Below are positions 15,764 through 25,309 of a DNA stretch of 33,191 bases, piece by piece. How positions within the stretch are numbered: position 1 is the first letter of the stretch; each line of letters opens with the position of its first letter. This DNA comes from Chromobacterium aquaticum. GTDB lineage: Bacteria; Pseudomonadota; Gammaproteobacteria; Burkholderiales; Chromobacteriaceae. The notes under the pieces were generated by a model. It was given only the letters and a program-made list of their open reading frames with translations, was not told the DNA's origin and did not search any database. Location: assembly GCF_021129195.1 (NCBI RefSeq), contig NZ_JAJOHW010000071.1, forward strand, positions 1 through 33,191, read 5' to 3'. Made by a program: the position numbers and the translations under genes.

Positions 15764-17410
15764 TCAGTTGCGCGTCACCGCGTCGCCCGGCGCATAAGCC
15801 GCAGCGTCGATGGGTGAGTGCGCGGCGATGTACTCGCGCAGCATCTCGGCGTCGACGAAGCCGGTATTGACGAAGCCCGGATGCTTGTTCATCAGCGGGT
15901 AGCCGTCGCCGCCGGCGGCGATGAAGCTGTTGATCGCCATCCGGTAGGTCTTGGCCGGGTCGATGGGCTGGCCGCCGATCAGCGCCTGCTGCAACTGCCC
16001 GCCGACGATGCGCAGCTTGACGCCGGCGAACTGGGCGAAGGCGCCGGCGCCGGGCGTCATGCGCGCGGCCGCTTTCAGGTAATCCAGTGCTTCCTGGCCG
16101 TTCAGGTCGACATAGACCAGGGTGCTGCCGAAGGGATACACCTTCAGCACATCGCGGTAATTGATCGCGCCCGCCGGCAGCGAATCGCGGATGCCGCCGG
16201 AATTATTGACCGCGAAGTCCGCCTTGACCTTGGCCATCATCACCTGGCCGATGAACACCCCCAGATTGGTGGGCTGGCTGCGCACCGAGCCGCGGTCGCC
16301 ATCCAGCTTGGCGCTGCTCTGCCCCACCGGCACCTCCAGCGCCGCCTGGCCCTTGTTCTGATAGTTCTGCAGGAAGTTGCGCAGCTTGCCGTCTTCCTCG
16401 ATCAATTGGGTGTAGGGCACTTTCTGGTCCTTGCCGTCCGCGCCCTTGACCGTTTTCTTGAGGTTGACCGGCAGCAGACGGTACTGGGTCAGCTTGAGCG
16501 TGCCGTTGCGGAACTCGAAATCAGCGCGGCCCACGTATTTGCCCCATTCATGCGCCTGCACGATCCAGGCGCCGTTCTGGCGATCCGGCGCGCAGGGCAT
16601 GCCCGGCACATAGGCGTCGTCGCGCAGGTTTTCCGCCTTCATGCACACCGGGTTCTGGCTATGGCCGCCAACGATCAAATCCAGTCCCTTCACCGCGCGC
16701 GCCATTTCCACATCGCCCGGCGCGTTCACGCCGTGCTGGCCATCGGTATAGTGGCCCATATGGGTGGCGGCGATGACGATGTCGGCGCTCTGGCGCAGCT
16801 CCGGCACCAGCTTGCCGGCCTCGGCGATGGGGCTGCGGAACTCGATGCCCTTGACCTGCTCCGGGTTCACCATCTTGGCGGTGTCGTCGGTGGTCAGGCC
16901 CAGCACCGCCACCCGCACGCCGCCCAGGTTGAACATCGTGTACGGGTCGAACATGCGCTGGCCGTCCTTGTAGATATTGGCGGACAGCATGGGGAAGTTG
17001 ATCCACTGGCGCTGCTTCATCAGCACCGGCACCGGCTTGTCGAACTCGTGGTTGCCCACCGCCATCGCGTCGTAGCCGATGCGGCTCATGCCGCGGAAAT
17101 CCGGCTCCGCGTCCTGCAGATCGGACTCCGGCACCCCAGTATTGACGTCGCCGCCGGACAACAGCAGGGTGTAGCCGCCAGCGGCCTTGACCTCGGCGCG
17201 CACCTGGTCCACCAAGGTTTTCTGCGCGGCCAGGCCGTATTCGCCGTCGCTATTGGGCCAGAAGCGGCCATGATGGTCGTTGGTGTGCAGGATGGTGATC
17301 TTGTAAGTCTTGTCTTCGACATAATTGCCCTTGCCGGGGGTGGCGGCGCAAGCGGCAAGCAGGCTGGCCGCCAGCAGGGACAGGGCAAGCGGTTTCACGG
17401 ACAGTTTCAT
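15764..17410 (-). CDS. 5'-nucleotidase/UshA-type metallophosphoesterase lipoprotein
   Basis: A 548-residue exported enzyme of the calcineurin-like 5'-nucleotidase family. The start at 17410 follows AAGGA and gives a lipobox LLAAC (Cys21); the longer frame to 17524 runs into the glnS terminator. Metal ligands are in ILHTNDHHGR (40-49), SGGDVNTG (85-92), GNHEFD (119-124), THMGHY and VGGHS. The C-terminal substrate domain has VNNSGGIRDSL and FIAAGGDGYPL, whose aromatic residues stack on the base. It should hydrolyse nucleotides or UDP-sugars in the periplasm, anchored to a membrane, supplying nucleosides and phosphate. It is transcribed in the same direction as glnS but after that gene's terminator. 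Confidence 0.92.
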   Translation of the reverse strand: MKLSVKPLALSLLAASLLAACAATPGKGNYVEDKTYKITILHTNDHHGRFWPNSDGEYGLAAQKTLVDQVRAEVKAAGGYTLLLSGGDVNTGVPESDLQDAEPDFRGMSRIGYDAMAVGNHEFDKPVPVLMKQRQWINFPMLSANIYKDGQRMFDPYTMFNLGGVRVAVLGLTTDDTAKMVNPEQVKGIEFRSPIAEAGKLVPELRQSADIVIAATHMGHYTDGQHGVNAPGDVEMARAVKGLDLIVGGHSQNPVCMKAENLRDDAYVPGMPCAPDRQNGAWIVQAHEWGKYVGRADFEFRNGTLKLTQYRLLPVNLKKTVKGADGKDQKVPYTQLIEEDGKLRNFLQNYQNKGQAALEVPVGQSSAKLDGDRGSVRSQPTNLGVFIGQVMMAKVKADFAVNNSGGIRDSLPAGAINYRDVLKVYPFGSTLVYVDLNGQEALDYLKAAARMTPGAGAFAQFAGVKLRIVGGQLQQALIGGQPIDPAKTYRMAINSFIAAGGDGYPLMNKHPGFVNTGFVDAEMLREYIAAHSPIDAAAYAPGDAVTRN

Positions 17411-17459
17411 CGTTAATCCTTGATTTTTATTGGCATGTGGCGGCGCGGGTGCGGGCTGC

Positions 17460-17488
17460 AAAAATGGCGGACCCACGGGCCCGCCATT
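17460..17488 (-). terminator. Terminator after glnS
   Basis: On the minus strand AATGGCGG and CCGCCATT form a perfect 8-bp stem with an additional internal CCC/GGG pairing, followed by a U-run (five A on the plus strand at 17460-17464). Confidence 0.8.
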
Positions 17489-17542
17489 GCTGAAAGTCAT
17501 GTCCTCGCCGAACGCACGGAACATCCGGCCAGGCGCTCGAGC

Positions 17543-19228
17543 TTATTTGCTCCAGCTGTCCTTCAGACCCACGCTGCGGTTGAACACCGCCTTGACGCCA
17601 GGCTGGTGCTCGTAACGGTCGGTGACGAAATAGCCCAGGCGCTCAAACTGGAAGCGCGATTCCGGCGCCGCCTGCAGTACCGAGGCCTCGACATAGGTCG
17701 GCACCAGTTTCAGCGATTCCGGGTTCAGGAACTGGCGGAAGTCCACGTATTCGCCATCCTCGCCGCGCACCGCGTCCGGACGCGGCTCGGTGAACAGGCG
17801 GTCATACCAGCGCACATCGGCCTCAATCGCGTGCTCCGCCGACACCCAGTGGATCACGCCCTTGACCTTGCGGCCTTCCGGGTTCTTGCCCAGGGTGTCG
17901 TGGTCGATCGAACACTTCAGCTCGATGATCTCGCCAGCGGCGTCCTTCACCACTTCCTCGCACTTGATCACATAGGAGTAGCGCAGGCGCACTTCGCCGC
18001 CGGCGGTCAGGCGCTGCCACTTGGGCGGCGGCACTTCGGCGAAATCGTCGCGCTCGATCCAGATTTCGCGGGCGATGGGCACTTCGCGTTCGCCGAACTC
18101 CGGATGATGCGGATGGAAAGGCGCGCTGCGGCTGGCGGTGACGGCGGCGTCGTAATTGCTCAGCGTCACTTTCAGCGGATTCACCACTGCCATCACGCGC
18201 GGCGAGTCGTTCTCCAGCGTCTCGCGCACCGCGCCTTCCAGGATGGCCATGTCGATGATGTTCTCGCTCTTGGACACGCCGATGCGTTGAGCGAACAGCT
18301 TGATGCCGGCCGGGCTATAGCCGCGGCGGCGCATGCCGGCAACGGTGGGCATGCGTGGATCGTCCCAGCCGCTCACCGCGCCTTCGTTCACCAGCGCCAG
18401 CAGCTTGCGCTTGGAAGTCAGCGTGTACAGCAGCTCCAGACGCGAGGACTCATACTGGCGCGGGTGGCAGCCGATACTGATATTGTCCAGCACCCAGTCA
18501 TACAGCGGGCGGTGATCTTCGAATTCCAGCGTGCACAGCGAGTGGGTGATACCCTCGATGGCGTCGGAAATGCAATGGGTGTAGTCGTACATCGGGTAGA
18601 TGCACCACTTGTCGCCGGTACGGTGATGGTGAGCGCGGCGGATGCGGTAGATGGCCGGATCGCGCAGATTGATGTTGCCGGAAGCCATGTCTATCTTCAG
18701 GCGCAGCGTCTTGCTGCCGTCCGCGAACTCGCCGTTCTTCATGCGCGCGAACAGGTCCAGGTTCTCCTCCACGCTACGCTCGCGATAGGGGCTGTTCTTG
18801 CCCGGCTCGGTCAGGCTGCCGCGGTACTGCCGCATTTCCTCGGCGGACAGATCGTCCACATAGGCCTTACCGGCCTGGATCAGCTCCACCGCGTAACCGT
18901 ACAGGCGGTCGAAATAGTCGGAGGCGAAGCGCACGTCGCCATCCCACTTGAAGCCCATCCAGCTGATGTCGTCGATGAAGGACTGCACATACTCCGGCGA
19001 CTCTTTCTCCGGGTTGGTGTCGTCCATGCGCAGATTGCACTTGCCCTGGTAGTCCTCAGCCAGACCGAAGTTCAGGCAGATGGCCTTGGCGTGGCCGATG
19101 TGGGCGAAGCCGTTGGGCTCCGGCGGGAAGCGGGTGACGATGCTGCTGTGCTTGCCGGAAGCCAGATCCTCGTCAATGATGTTGCGGATGAAATTGCTGA
19201 CAACCGGCGCGTTGTTTTCCGTGCTCAT
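17543..19228 (-). CDS. glnS: Glutaminyl-tRNA synthetase
   Basis: A 561-residue class I synthetase charging tRNA-Gln. The HIGH motif is in [16 protein letters not shown] (residues 34-49) and the KMSKS counterpart in LTSKRKL (about 268-274), both in the form used by bacterial GlnRS. The long C-terminal beta-barrel anticodon-binding domain is present ([39 protein letters not shown]), so the protein is full length and not GluRS. ATG at 19228 has no obvious ribosome site, but [22 protein letters not shown] is the familiar N-terminus. A possible -10 (TACAAT, 19271-19266) lies just upstream. Confidence 0.96.
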   Translation of the reverse strand: MSTENNAPVVSNFIRNIIDEDLASGKHSSIVTRFPPEPNGFAHIGHAKAICLNFGLAEDYQGKCNLRMDDTNPEKESPEYVQSFIDDISWMGFKWDGDVRFASDYFDRLYGYAVELIQAGKAYVDDLSAEEMRQYRGSLTEPGKNSPYRERSVEENLDLFARMKNGEFADGSKTLRLKIDMASGNINLRDPAIYRIRRAHHHRTGDKWCIYPMYDYTHCISDAIEGITHSLCTLEFEDHRPLYDWVLDNISIGCHPRQYESSRLELLYTLTSKRKLLALVNEGAVSGWDDPRMPTVAGMRRRGYSPAGIKLFAQRIGVSKSENIIDMAILEGAVRETLENDSPRVMAVVNPLKVTLSNYDAAVTASRSAPFHPHHPEFGEREVPIAREIWIERDDFAEVPPPKWQRLTAGGEVRLRYSYVIKCEEVVKDAAGEIIELKCSIDHDTLGKNPEGRKVKGVIHWVSAEHAIEADVRWYDRLFTEPRPDAVRGEDGEYVDFRQFLNPESLKLVPTYVEASVLQAAPESRFQFERLGYFVTDRYEHQPGVKAVFNRSVGLKDSWSK

Positions 19229-19335
19229 TCGTTTTGTGCCGTGCGATTTTTAATGACTAATCGCTGATTGTAACCGATTTCGCCCAGGCTGGGAGCCGGC
19301 CCGACCGCCAGCCTCCAGCCCGAACGGCAAGCGCT

Positions 19336-20190
19336 CTATACCAAGGCCCGGCCAGCCATTTTTTCCAGAATGGCCAAGGGAGAGCGGCCGGCATCCGCCA
19401 TCGCCGCCGCCGGCAGCCAGAAGGTCTGCTCCAGCATGAACTGGCCGGACATCACCGCGTGCGACGCGTGGTCGGAAAAGCACACCCAGGCGCAGCCGGG
19501 TGGAAACGGCATGGTTTCCTGCGGACATTGGCCCTGGTACTCCAGATCCGCCTTCATCGCGTCGTGCAGATGCAGCATGATGTGATCGTAGGCGCTGCGC
19601 TTGCGCTTGGTGATTTTCAAGGCCGCCAGCAAGGCCGCCGAGCCCGGCCACTGCCGCGGCACTCGCGGCAGCATGCGCCGCGCCATGTCGGCGAAGGGCT
19701 CGCCCACCCGCCACACCCTGGGCTCGCCATCGGGATTGATATTGCAGAACACCCGCAGAATGCGCTCGCCGTAATTGGGACGCGATGGAAACGCGTCCAC
19801 GTGCAGCCGGCTGTCATCCTTGCGCCAGGAAGTCCGGCGTCCCTCCACCCGCAACAGCCGCAGGCTGGTGGGCGCCGCGCGCAGCCTGCCCTGGTACTCC
19901 GGCAGCAACCGCGCGGCCAGATCGGCGGCGGCCCGCTGGTAGCGCGCGATCAAGCCGCGCACCGCGGCCTCCCGCCCCGCGCCGCCCACCACCCCGTGCA
20001 GCGCGCCGTTGTCCGGCTCCAGGCTGATGTTCTTGCGCTTGGGATCGGCGATGGCCGGGTCCAACAAACCCCGCTCCTCATCCAGCAGCCTGAAATCGAA
20101 ACTGGGCAGATACAAGACCTTGCCCTGCTCCAGCTCATCCACATAGCGGCCTTGCGCCGCATCCTCCACCCATACGATCTGGCTCGCCAT
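19336..20190 (-). CDS. kdoO: Kdo hydroxylase (KdoO-type Fe(II)/2-oxoglutarate dioxygenase)
   Basis: A 284-residue enzyme that hydroxylates the outer 3-deoxy-D-manno-octulosonate of lipopolysaccharide at C-3, giving the Ko sugar known from Burkholderia and Yersinia. The start at 20190 follows GGGGAG; a longer frame to 20250 lacks a ribosome site. The iron-binding HxD is H130-D132 in SRLHVDAFPSRPNYGERILRVF, with the distal histidine probably in DHASHAVMSGQFMLEQTFWL (241 or 244). The N-terminal part (VLYLPSFDF) and the LEPDNGALHGVVG segment are typical of the family. It is a single gene; the change would stabilise the inner core and affect resistance to acid or cationic peptides. Confidence 0.85.
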   Translation of the reverse strand: MASQIVWVEDAAQGRYVDELEQGKVLYLPSFDFRLLDEERGLLDPAIADPKRKNISLEPDNGALHGVVGGAGREAAVRGLIARYQRAAADLAARLLPEYQGRLRAAPTSLRLLRVEGRRTSWRKDDSRLHVDAFPSRPNYGERILRVFCNINPDGEPRVWRVGEPFADMARRMLPRVPRQWPGSAALLAALKITKRKRSAYDHIMLHLHDAMKADLEYQGQCPQETMPFPPGCAWVCFSDHASHAVMSGQFMLEQTFWLPAAAMADAGRSPLAILEKMAGRALV

Positions 20191-20266
20191 AATCGGCTCC
20201 CCGCTCCAACAATGGATCACAAGAAGCGGCTGCAAAGCTCGCCGGCCCACGCCGGCACAGCCATGA

Positions 20267-20345
20267 GAACCTGTTCAAAATCTTTTCCACGCCCGGCATC
20301 CGCACAAGCGACGGACACCGACGAAACAAGACTTTGAATAGACTT
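20267..20345. repeat. Short MITE-like repeat, copy H (79 bp)
   Basis: GAACCTGTTCAAAATCTT on the left and AAGACTTTGAATAGACTT on the right are inverted copies of the family terminus, enclosing only about 43 bases with no recognisable core. It may be an internally deleted relic. It lies in the 450-base gap between kdoO and ygiQ. The remainder (20346-20639) is GC-rich with no gene I can support; CATAAT at 20601-20606 is a possible -10 for ygiQ. Confidence 0.55.
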
Positions 20346-20639
20346 TATAGCCGCCCACCTCCAGCGGTGCCCAGCGCCGCCGCCCTCGCCGGCCACGACC
20401 GCGGCAGCGAAATGGGCGGCCAGCATACGCCCGCGGCGCGGCAAAGTCATGCCAGCGGCGTCCGGCCAGTTCCTGTGGACAGGCGGCGCAGCGCCTTGAT
20501 TTGACGGAAAAATCCGGCCGCCCGGCAAAACCCTACTCCAAACCCAGGCAATTCCCAATAAAAAACAAGCGCTTATTCCACAAGCAAGCCGCAACTATGG
20601 CATAATGTCGGGTTGCTCGAACTTCAGTCCATAGCCAGC

Positions 20640-22934
20640 ATGACGACCGCACACGCCGCCAAACCGATCACCTCCTACCGCAAGTACTGGGCCAGCCGCT
20701 TCGGCGCCGCCCCGTTCCTGCCGATGACCCGCGCCGAGATGGACCAGCTGGGCTGGGACTCCTGTGACATCATCCTGATCACCGGCGACGGCTATATCGA
20801 CCACCCCAGCTTCGGCATGGCGCTGGTGGGCCGGCTGCTGGAAGATCAGGGCTTCCGCGTGGGCATTATCGCCCAGCCGGATTGGCACTCGGCGGACGCC
20901 TTCCGCGAGCTGGGCAAGCCCAATCTGTTCTTCGGCGTCACCGCCGGCAATATGGACTCGATGATCAACCGCTACACCGCGGACCGCCGCCCGCGCTCGG
21001 ACGACGCCTACACCCCGCACGCCGCGGCCAACAAGCGCCCGGACCGCGCCGTCACCGTCTACGCCCAGCGCTGCCGCGAAGCCTATCCCGGCGTAGGCGT
21101 GATGGTGGGCAGCATAGAGGCCAGCTTGCGCCGCATCGCCCACTATGACTACTGGAGCGAGAAAGTGCGGCCGTCGGTGCTGATCAACTCCAAGGCCGAC
21201 CTGCTGCTGTACGGCAACGCCGAACGCGCGCTGGTGGAAGTGGCGCACCGCGCCGCCAGGGGCGAAAAGCTCAGCGAGATCCGCGACGTGCGCGGCACCG
21301 CCTTCATCGTGCCGCACGGCTGGCGTCCGGATGAAGAATGGCAGGAAATGGATTCCAGCGTGGTGGACCTGCCGGGCAAGGTGGACGCCCACCTCAACCC
21401 CTACCAGGAAATCCCGGAACAGGCGGCCGAAGCCACCAAGGACCAGGACCCGTCCAAGCCGCAGGTGATTCGCATCGAATCCCGCGAAGAACGCCTGGCC
21501 AAGCGCCGCGCCGAACGCGCCAAGACCGTGATCCGCATCCCGGCCTACGAGGCCGTGGCCCACGACCCGGTGCTGTACGCCCACGCCAGCCGCACCCTGC
21601 ACCTGGAATCCAACCCCGGCAACGCCCGCGCGCTGGTGCAGATGCACGGCGAGCGCGACGTGTGGCTGACCCCGCCGCCGATTCCGCTCTCCACCGAGGA
21701 GATGGACCACGTCTACGGCCTGCCCTACGCCCGCAACCCGCACCCCAGCTACGGCGACGCCAATATCCCGGCCTGGGAAATGATCAAGTACTCGGTCAAC
21801 ATCATGCGCGGCTGTTTCGGCGGCTGCACCTTCTGCTCCATCACCGAGCACGAAGGCCGCATCATCCAGAGCCGTTCCGAGGAATCCATCCTCAAGGAAA
21901 TCGAGGAAATCCGCGACAAGACCCCGGGCTTCACCGGCCATATCTCGGACCTGGGCGGCCCGACCGCGAATATGTACCGTCTCTCCTGCAAGGACCCGAA
22001 GATCGAGCGCTCCTGTAGGAAGCTGTCCTGCGTGTTCCCAGACATCTGCGAAAACCTGAACACCGACCACAGCCACCTGATCCAGCTCTACCGCAAGGCG
22101 CGCGCGCTGCCGGGCGTGAAGAAGATCAACATCCAGTCCGGCCTGCGCTACGACCTGGCCGTGCGCTCGCCCGAATACATCAAGGAACTGGTGCAGCACC
22201 ATGTGGGCGGCTATCTGAAGATCGCCCCGGAACACACCGAGGACGGCCCGCTGTCCATGATGATGAAGCCGGGCATGGGCGCATACGACAAGTTCAAGGA
22301 ACTGTTCGAACGCTTCAGCCGTCAGGCCGGCAAGGAACAGTATCTGATCCCCTACTTCATCGCCGCCCACCCCGGCACCAGCGACGAAGACATGATGAAC
22401 CTGGCGCTGTGGCTGAAGAAGAACAACTTCCGCCTGGATCAGGTGCAAACCTTCACCCCCACGCCGATGGCGATGGCCACCACCATGTGGCACACCCGCC
22501 GCAATCCGCTCAAGCGCCTGTCGCGCAGCTCGGAAAAAGTGGACGTGGTGCGCGACGGCTACCGCCGCAAACTGCACAAGGCCTTCCTGCGCTACCACCA
22601 CCCGGACAACTGGCAGATCCTCCACGACGCGCTGATCCAGATGGGCCGCAGCGACCTGATCGGCCACAGCAAGCACTGCCTGATTCCGCCGACGCCGCCG
22701 GGCGACAAGGCCGCCGCCGTGCGCCACCGCATGGGCGCGCCGCTGTCGCGCAACAAGGCCCCCGGCCAGCGCGCCGCCGCCCCCGCCGGCCACGGACAGC
22801 GCGGCAAGCCCGCGCAGGCCAAAGCCATGGCCAAGCCCGGCGCCGGCCAAGCGCCGGCCGGACGCGGCAAGCCCACCAACAAACCGGGCAGCAAACCCGT
22901 CAGCAAACCGGCCGGCAAGGGCCGCAGCCGTTGA
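20640..22934 (+). CDS. ygiQ: YgiQ-family radical SAM protein
   Basis: A 764-residue protein from the ATG at 20640 (a TTG at 20613 is in frame but lies close to the presumed transcription start). The radical SAM cluster is [12 protein letters not shown], the CxxxCxxC motif that binds the 4Fe-4S cluster, in the middle of the chain after a YgiQ-specific N-terminal domain ([29 protein letters not shown]). The C-terminal part has the UPF0313 block ([19 protein letters not shown]). The reaction is unknown. The last 60 or so residues form a low-complexity, strongly basic tail of Lys, Pro, Ala, Gly and Gln ([31 protein letters not shown]), which may contact nucleic acid. Followed directly by a terminator. 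Confidence 0.92.
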   Translation: MTTAHAAKPITSYRKYWASRFGAAPFLPMTRAEMDQLGWDSCDIILITGDGYIDHPSFGMALVGRLLEDQGFRVGIIAQPDWHSADAFRELGKPNLFFGVTAGNMDSMINRYTADRRPRSDDAYTPHAAANKRPDRAVTVYAQRCREAYPGVGVMVGSIEASLRRIAHYDYWSEKVRPSVLINSKADLLLYGNAERALVEVAHRAARGEKLSEIRDVRGTAFIVPHGWRPDEEWQEMDSSVVDLPGKVDAHLNPYQEIPEQAAEATKDQDPSKPQVIRIESREERLAKRRAERAKTVIRIPAYEAVAHDPVLYAHASRTLHLESNPGNARALVQMHGERDVWLTPPPIPLSTEEMDHVYGLPYARNPHPSYGDANIPAWEMIKYSVNIMRGCFGGCTFCSITEHEGRIIQSRSEESILKEIEEIRDKTPGFTGHISDLGGPTANMYRLSCKDPKIERSCRKLSCVFPDICENLNTDHSHLIQLYRKARALPGVKKINIQSGLRYDLAVRSPEYIKELVQHHVGGYLKIAPEHTEDGPLSMMMKPGMGAYDKFKELFERFSRQAGKEQYLIPYFIAAHPGTSDEDMMNLALWLKKNNFRLDQVQTFTPTPMAMATTMWHTRRNPLKRLSRSSEKVDVVRDGYRRKLHKAFLRYHHPDNWQILHDALIQMGRSDLIGHSKHCLIPPTPPGDKAAAVRHRMGAPLSRNKAPGQRAAAPAGHGQRGKPAQAKAMAKPGAGQAPAGRGKPTNKPGSKPVSKPAGKGRSR

Positions 22935-22938
22935 ATCC

Positions 22939-22960
22939 AGCCGCCCACGGGCGGCTTTTT
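22939..22960 (+). terminator. Terminator after ygiQ
   Basis: AGCCGCCC-AC-GGGCGGCT followed by TTTT, starting 4 bases after the ygiQ stop codon. Confidence 0.9.
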
Positions 22961-22999
22961 GCCGAGCGGCAGGCACTTTGCCCCGCCGCCGGCGTCTCA

Positions 23000-23139
23000 G
23001 AACGTGTTTACGATCTCGCGAGCTAAGGTGAGACAAGGCGAAAACCGCTGAGAAAGCGGAGTGTACACACGGTACATGAGCATTTCGAAGGGGGTTTCAA
23101 CGCCGTATCACCGACGCGCAGCAGATCGTAAACAGGTTC
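23000..23139. repeat. Intact MITE-like element, copy D (140 bp, TCA duplication)
   Basis: The left end GAACGTGTTTACGATCT is identical to that of copy C; the right end AGATCGTAAACAGGTTC is its inverted copy. TCA flanks both sides (22997-22999 and 23140-23142). The first half is nearly identical to copy C (GACAAGGCGAAAACCGCTG), while the right half has drifted. It occupies the gap between the ygiQ terminator and selO, ending 31 bases before the selO start, so it overlaps whatever promoter selO has. Confidence 0.87.
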
Positions 23140-23170
23140 TCAACCCCATACTCCGCCCAGCGAGCCCGCC

Positions 23171-24646
23171 ATGATCCACATCGACTTCGACCACAGCTAC
23201 GCCCGCGACCTGGCCGACGCCTGCGCGCCGGTGCAACCCGAACGCCCGCCCGCGCCGGCCCTGCTGTACTGGAACGCCGAACTGGCGCAAGAGCTGGGCC
23301 TGGACAGCGCCCAGGCCGACGCCGCCGAGCTGGCCGCCGCCTTCTCCGGCGCCGCCTTGCCGGCCGGCGCCAAGCCGGTGGCCCAAGCCTATGCCGGCCA
23401 CCAGTTCGGCGGCCTGTCACCGTCGCTGGGCGACGGCCGCGCGCTGCTGCTGGGCGAAGTCATCGACCGCAACGGCCAGCGCCGCGACATCGCCTTCAAG
23501 GGCAGCGGCCGCACTCCGTTCTCGCGCCGCGGCGACGGCAAGGCCGCGGTGGGGCCGATGCTGCGCGAACTGATCATCGGCGAAGCCATGCACGCGCTCG
23601 CCATCCCCAGCACCCGCGCGCTGGCCGTGACCGCCACCGGCGAAACCGTCTACCGCGAACAAGCGCTGCCCGGCGCGGTGCTGACCCGCGTCGCCGCCAG
23701 CCATCTGCGCGTCGGCACCTTCCAGTACTTCGCCCTCCGCGGCGAGCGCGACATGCTGCGCCGGCTGGCCGACTACACCCTGGCGCGCCACTACCCCGAA
23801 CTGGCCGGCGCCGAACAGCCCTATCTGGCGCTGCTGCAAGCGGTGGCGGAACGCCAGGCGGAACTGATCGCCCGCTGGATGCACGTCGGCTTCATCCACG
23901 GCGTGATGAACACCGACAATATGGCGCTCAGCGGCGAAACCATAGACTACGGCCCCTGCGCCTTCATGGACGTCCATCATCCGTCCACCGTGTTCAGCTC
24001 CATCGACAGCGGCGGCCGCTACGCCTACGGCAACCAGCCGGCCATCGCCCAATGGAACCTGGCCCGGCTGGCGGAAACCCTGCTGCCGCTGCTGGACCCG
24101 GACGAGCCCAAGAACGCGGTGCCGGCGGCCACCGCCGTCATCGAAGACTTCGCCGAACGCTACCAGGCGCATTGGCTGCAACAGGTGCGCCGCAAGCTGG
24201 GCCTGAGCCAGGCGCAGGACATCGACCAGGAACTGGCCGAAGACTGGCTGGCGCTGCTGGCGCGCCAGGACGCCGACCACACCCTGGCCTGGCGCCGGCT
24301 GGCCGACGCCGCCGAAGGCCAAGACCAAACACTGACTCAACTCTTCAACGACCCGGCCGCCGCCGCGCCCTGGCTGGCGCGCTGGCGCCAGCGGCTGGAC
24401 GCCGAACCGCAAGCCGCCACCGAACGCGCCGCCGCGCTGCGCCAGGCCAACCCGCTCTACATCCCGCGCAACCACCTGGTGGAAGAAGCGCTGGCCGCCG
24501 CCAGCGACCACGGCGACATGGGCCCGACACAGGCGCTGCTGGACGTATTGCGCCAGCCCTACACCGAACGCGCCGGCCTGGAGCGCTACACGCTGCCGGC
24601 CGCGCCGGAAGTGGCGCAGGGATATCGGACCTTCTGCGGTACCTAA
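23171..24646 (+). CDS. selO: SelO-type protein adenylyltransferase (YdiU/UPF0061)
   Basis: A 491-residue pseudokinase that transfers AMP from ATP to proteins, in relatives linked to redox stress. Conserved blocks: AQAYAGHQFGGLSPSLGDGRALLLGE, FKGSGRTPFSRRGDGKAAVGPMLRE (nucleotide site), HGVMNTDNMALSGETIDYGP (the Asn/Asp metal-binding loop) and QPAIAQWNLARLAETLLPL. The C-terminus ends YRTFCGT: a cysteine third from the end, where eukaryotic SelO carries selenocysteine, so the redox position is kept. The ATG at 23171 has only a weak ribosome site. It is isolated between repeat copy D and a terminator. Confidence 0.94.
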   Translation: MIHIDFDHSYARDLADACAPVQPERPPAPALLYWNAELAQELGLDSAQADAAELAAAFSGAALPAGAKPVAQAYAGHQFGGLSPSLGDGRALLLGEVIDRNGQRRDIAFKGSGRTPFSRRGDGKAAVGPMLRELIIGEAMHALAIPSTRALAVTATGETVYREQALPGAVLTRVAASHLRVGTFQYFALRGERDMLRRLADYTLARHYPELAGAEQPYLALLQAVAERQAELIARWMHVGFIHGVMNTDNMALSGETIDYGPCAFMDVHHPSTVFSSIDSGGRYAYGNQPAIAQWNLARLAETLLPLLDPDEPKNAVPAATAVIEDFAERYQAHWLQQVRRKLGLSQAQDIDQELAEDWLALLARQDADHTLAWRRLADAAEGQDQTLTQLFNDPAAAAPWLARWRQRLDAEPQAATERAAALRQANPLYIPRNHLVEEALAAASDHGDMGPTQALLDVLRQPYTERAGLERYTLPAAPEVAQGYRTFCGT

Positions 24647-24662
24647 GTACACCCTGACGCAG

Positions 24663-24693
24663 CAAGGGCAAGCCTGGCGGCTTGCCCTTGTTT
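24663..24693 (+). terminator. Terminator after selO
   Basis: CAAGGGCAAGC pairs perfectly with GCTTGCCCTTG across a 6-base loop and is followed by TTT, 16 bases after the selO stop. Confidence 0.8.
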
Positions 24694-24793
24694 CGCATCC
24701 ACGCCCACCCCGCTACTCCTCTTGGGCTCAAATTCAACGGCTCCGGCCTGCAACCATGAAACCAACCTAGCGATTCTGCACGCTTATGCCCTA

Positions 24794-25156
24794 GAGCCTG
24801 TTCACGATCTTTTTTCAGTGTGTTGAATTGCTGATTTAGGTGCACAGGAAACCGCGTACCCGATGTGCCCCCACTCCCTTCAAGCCTGCCGTCGGGTGGC
24901 AGGCCCGAGGTCTTAAGCGGCTGCTTTGTTTGAGCGATTTGACGTTAGCAAATCGCGAGTTCAGCCGCGCCTCGGGCCTGACGGGCCCCGACGGGAAGCC
25001 GGAGGCCAGGCTTGCAGGGCGGCCTTTAGGGTAAAGGGAGATTTGGCCGCGCAAATCTCCCTTTCCGTTTGCCGGGCGGAACCGGCCCTAAATCATTATC
25101 CGCAAAGCGGATTCAATGCTTTAGAGCAATCTGCAGGAAAGATCGTGAACAGGTTC
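24794..25156. repeat. 363-bp inverted-terminus element with a hairpin-rich core, copy E
   Basis: The ends GAGCCTGTTCACGATCT and AGATCGTGAACAGGTTC match the termini of the short elements, and the match runs on for about 25 bases. A second inner pair, GATTTAGG (24833-24840) and CCTAAATC (25087-25094), continues the long-range palindrome. The core differs completely from copies C, D and F1: it is a series of perfect hairpins and no frame in it looks like a protein. Flanks are CTA and TTG, so no target duplication survives. It fills most of the 660-base gap between selO and the gene at 25310. Confidence 0.72.
24900..24980. other. Nested perfect hairpin inside element E
   Basis: Three concentric perfect stems: CAGGCCCGAGG (24900-24910) with CCTCGGGCCTG (24970-24980), GCGGCTG (24917-24923) with CAGCCGC (24962-24968), and GCGATTTG (24934-24941) with CAAATCGC (24949-24956) closing a 7-base loop. 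Separate hairpins in the same element are GCCTGCC/GGCAGGC at 24884-24904, AAAGGGAGATTTG/CAAATCTCCCTTT at 25033-25064 and ATCCGC-AAA-GCGGAT at 25098-25112. This looks like a structured RNA or a recombination/recognition structure; no known RNA family is recognised. Confidence 0.6.
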
Positions 25157-25309
25157 TTGCAGCGTTGACCCGCCCCTTGCTCCACTGCTAGATTCCACCT
25201 TGGTGCTGAACACACCTGTCAGGCGGAACCCGTGCTCGTCAGTCGCGGCTTCTCAGTCATATTCCCACCCCGCCAATGCGGACGAGGAATGCCATGCCAG
25301 GAGTTCATC

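Noticed and set aside
17420-19267. 615-codon plus-strand open frame opposite glnS
   Set aside because: Antisense of the GlnRS codons with no recognisable domain and no initiation signal.
20595-23036. 813-codon minus-strand open frame opposite ygiQ
   Set aside because: Low-complexity Val/Ala/His/Gly translation opposite a clear YgiQ radical SAM gene; it also begins inside repeat copy D. Shadow frame.
24794-25156. Element E as a Correia-type repeat or a group II intron fragment
   Set aside because: The termini do not match the Correia sequence as I remember it, and I see no intron domain V-like hairpin or reverse-transcriptase frame.
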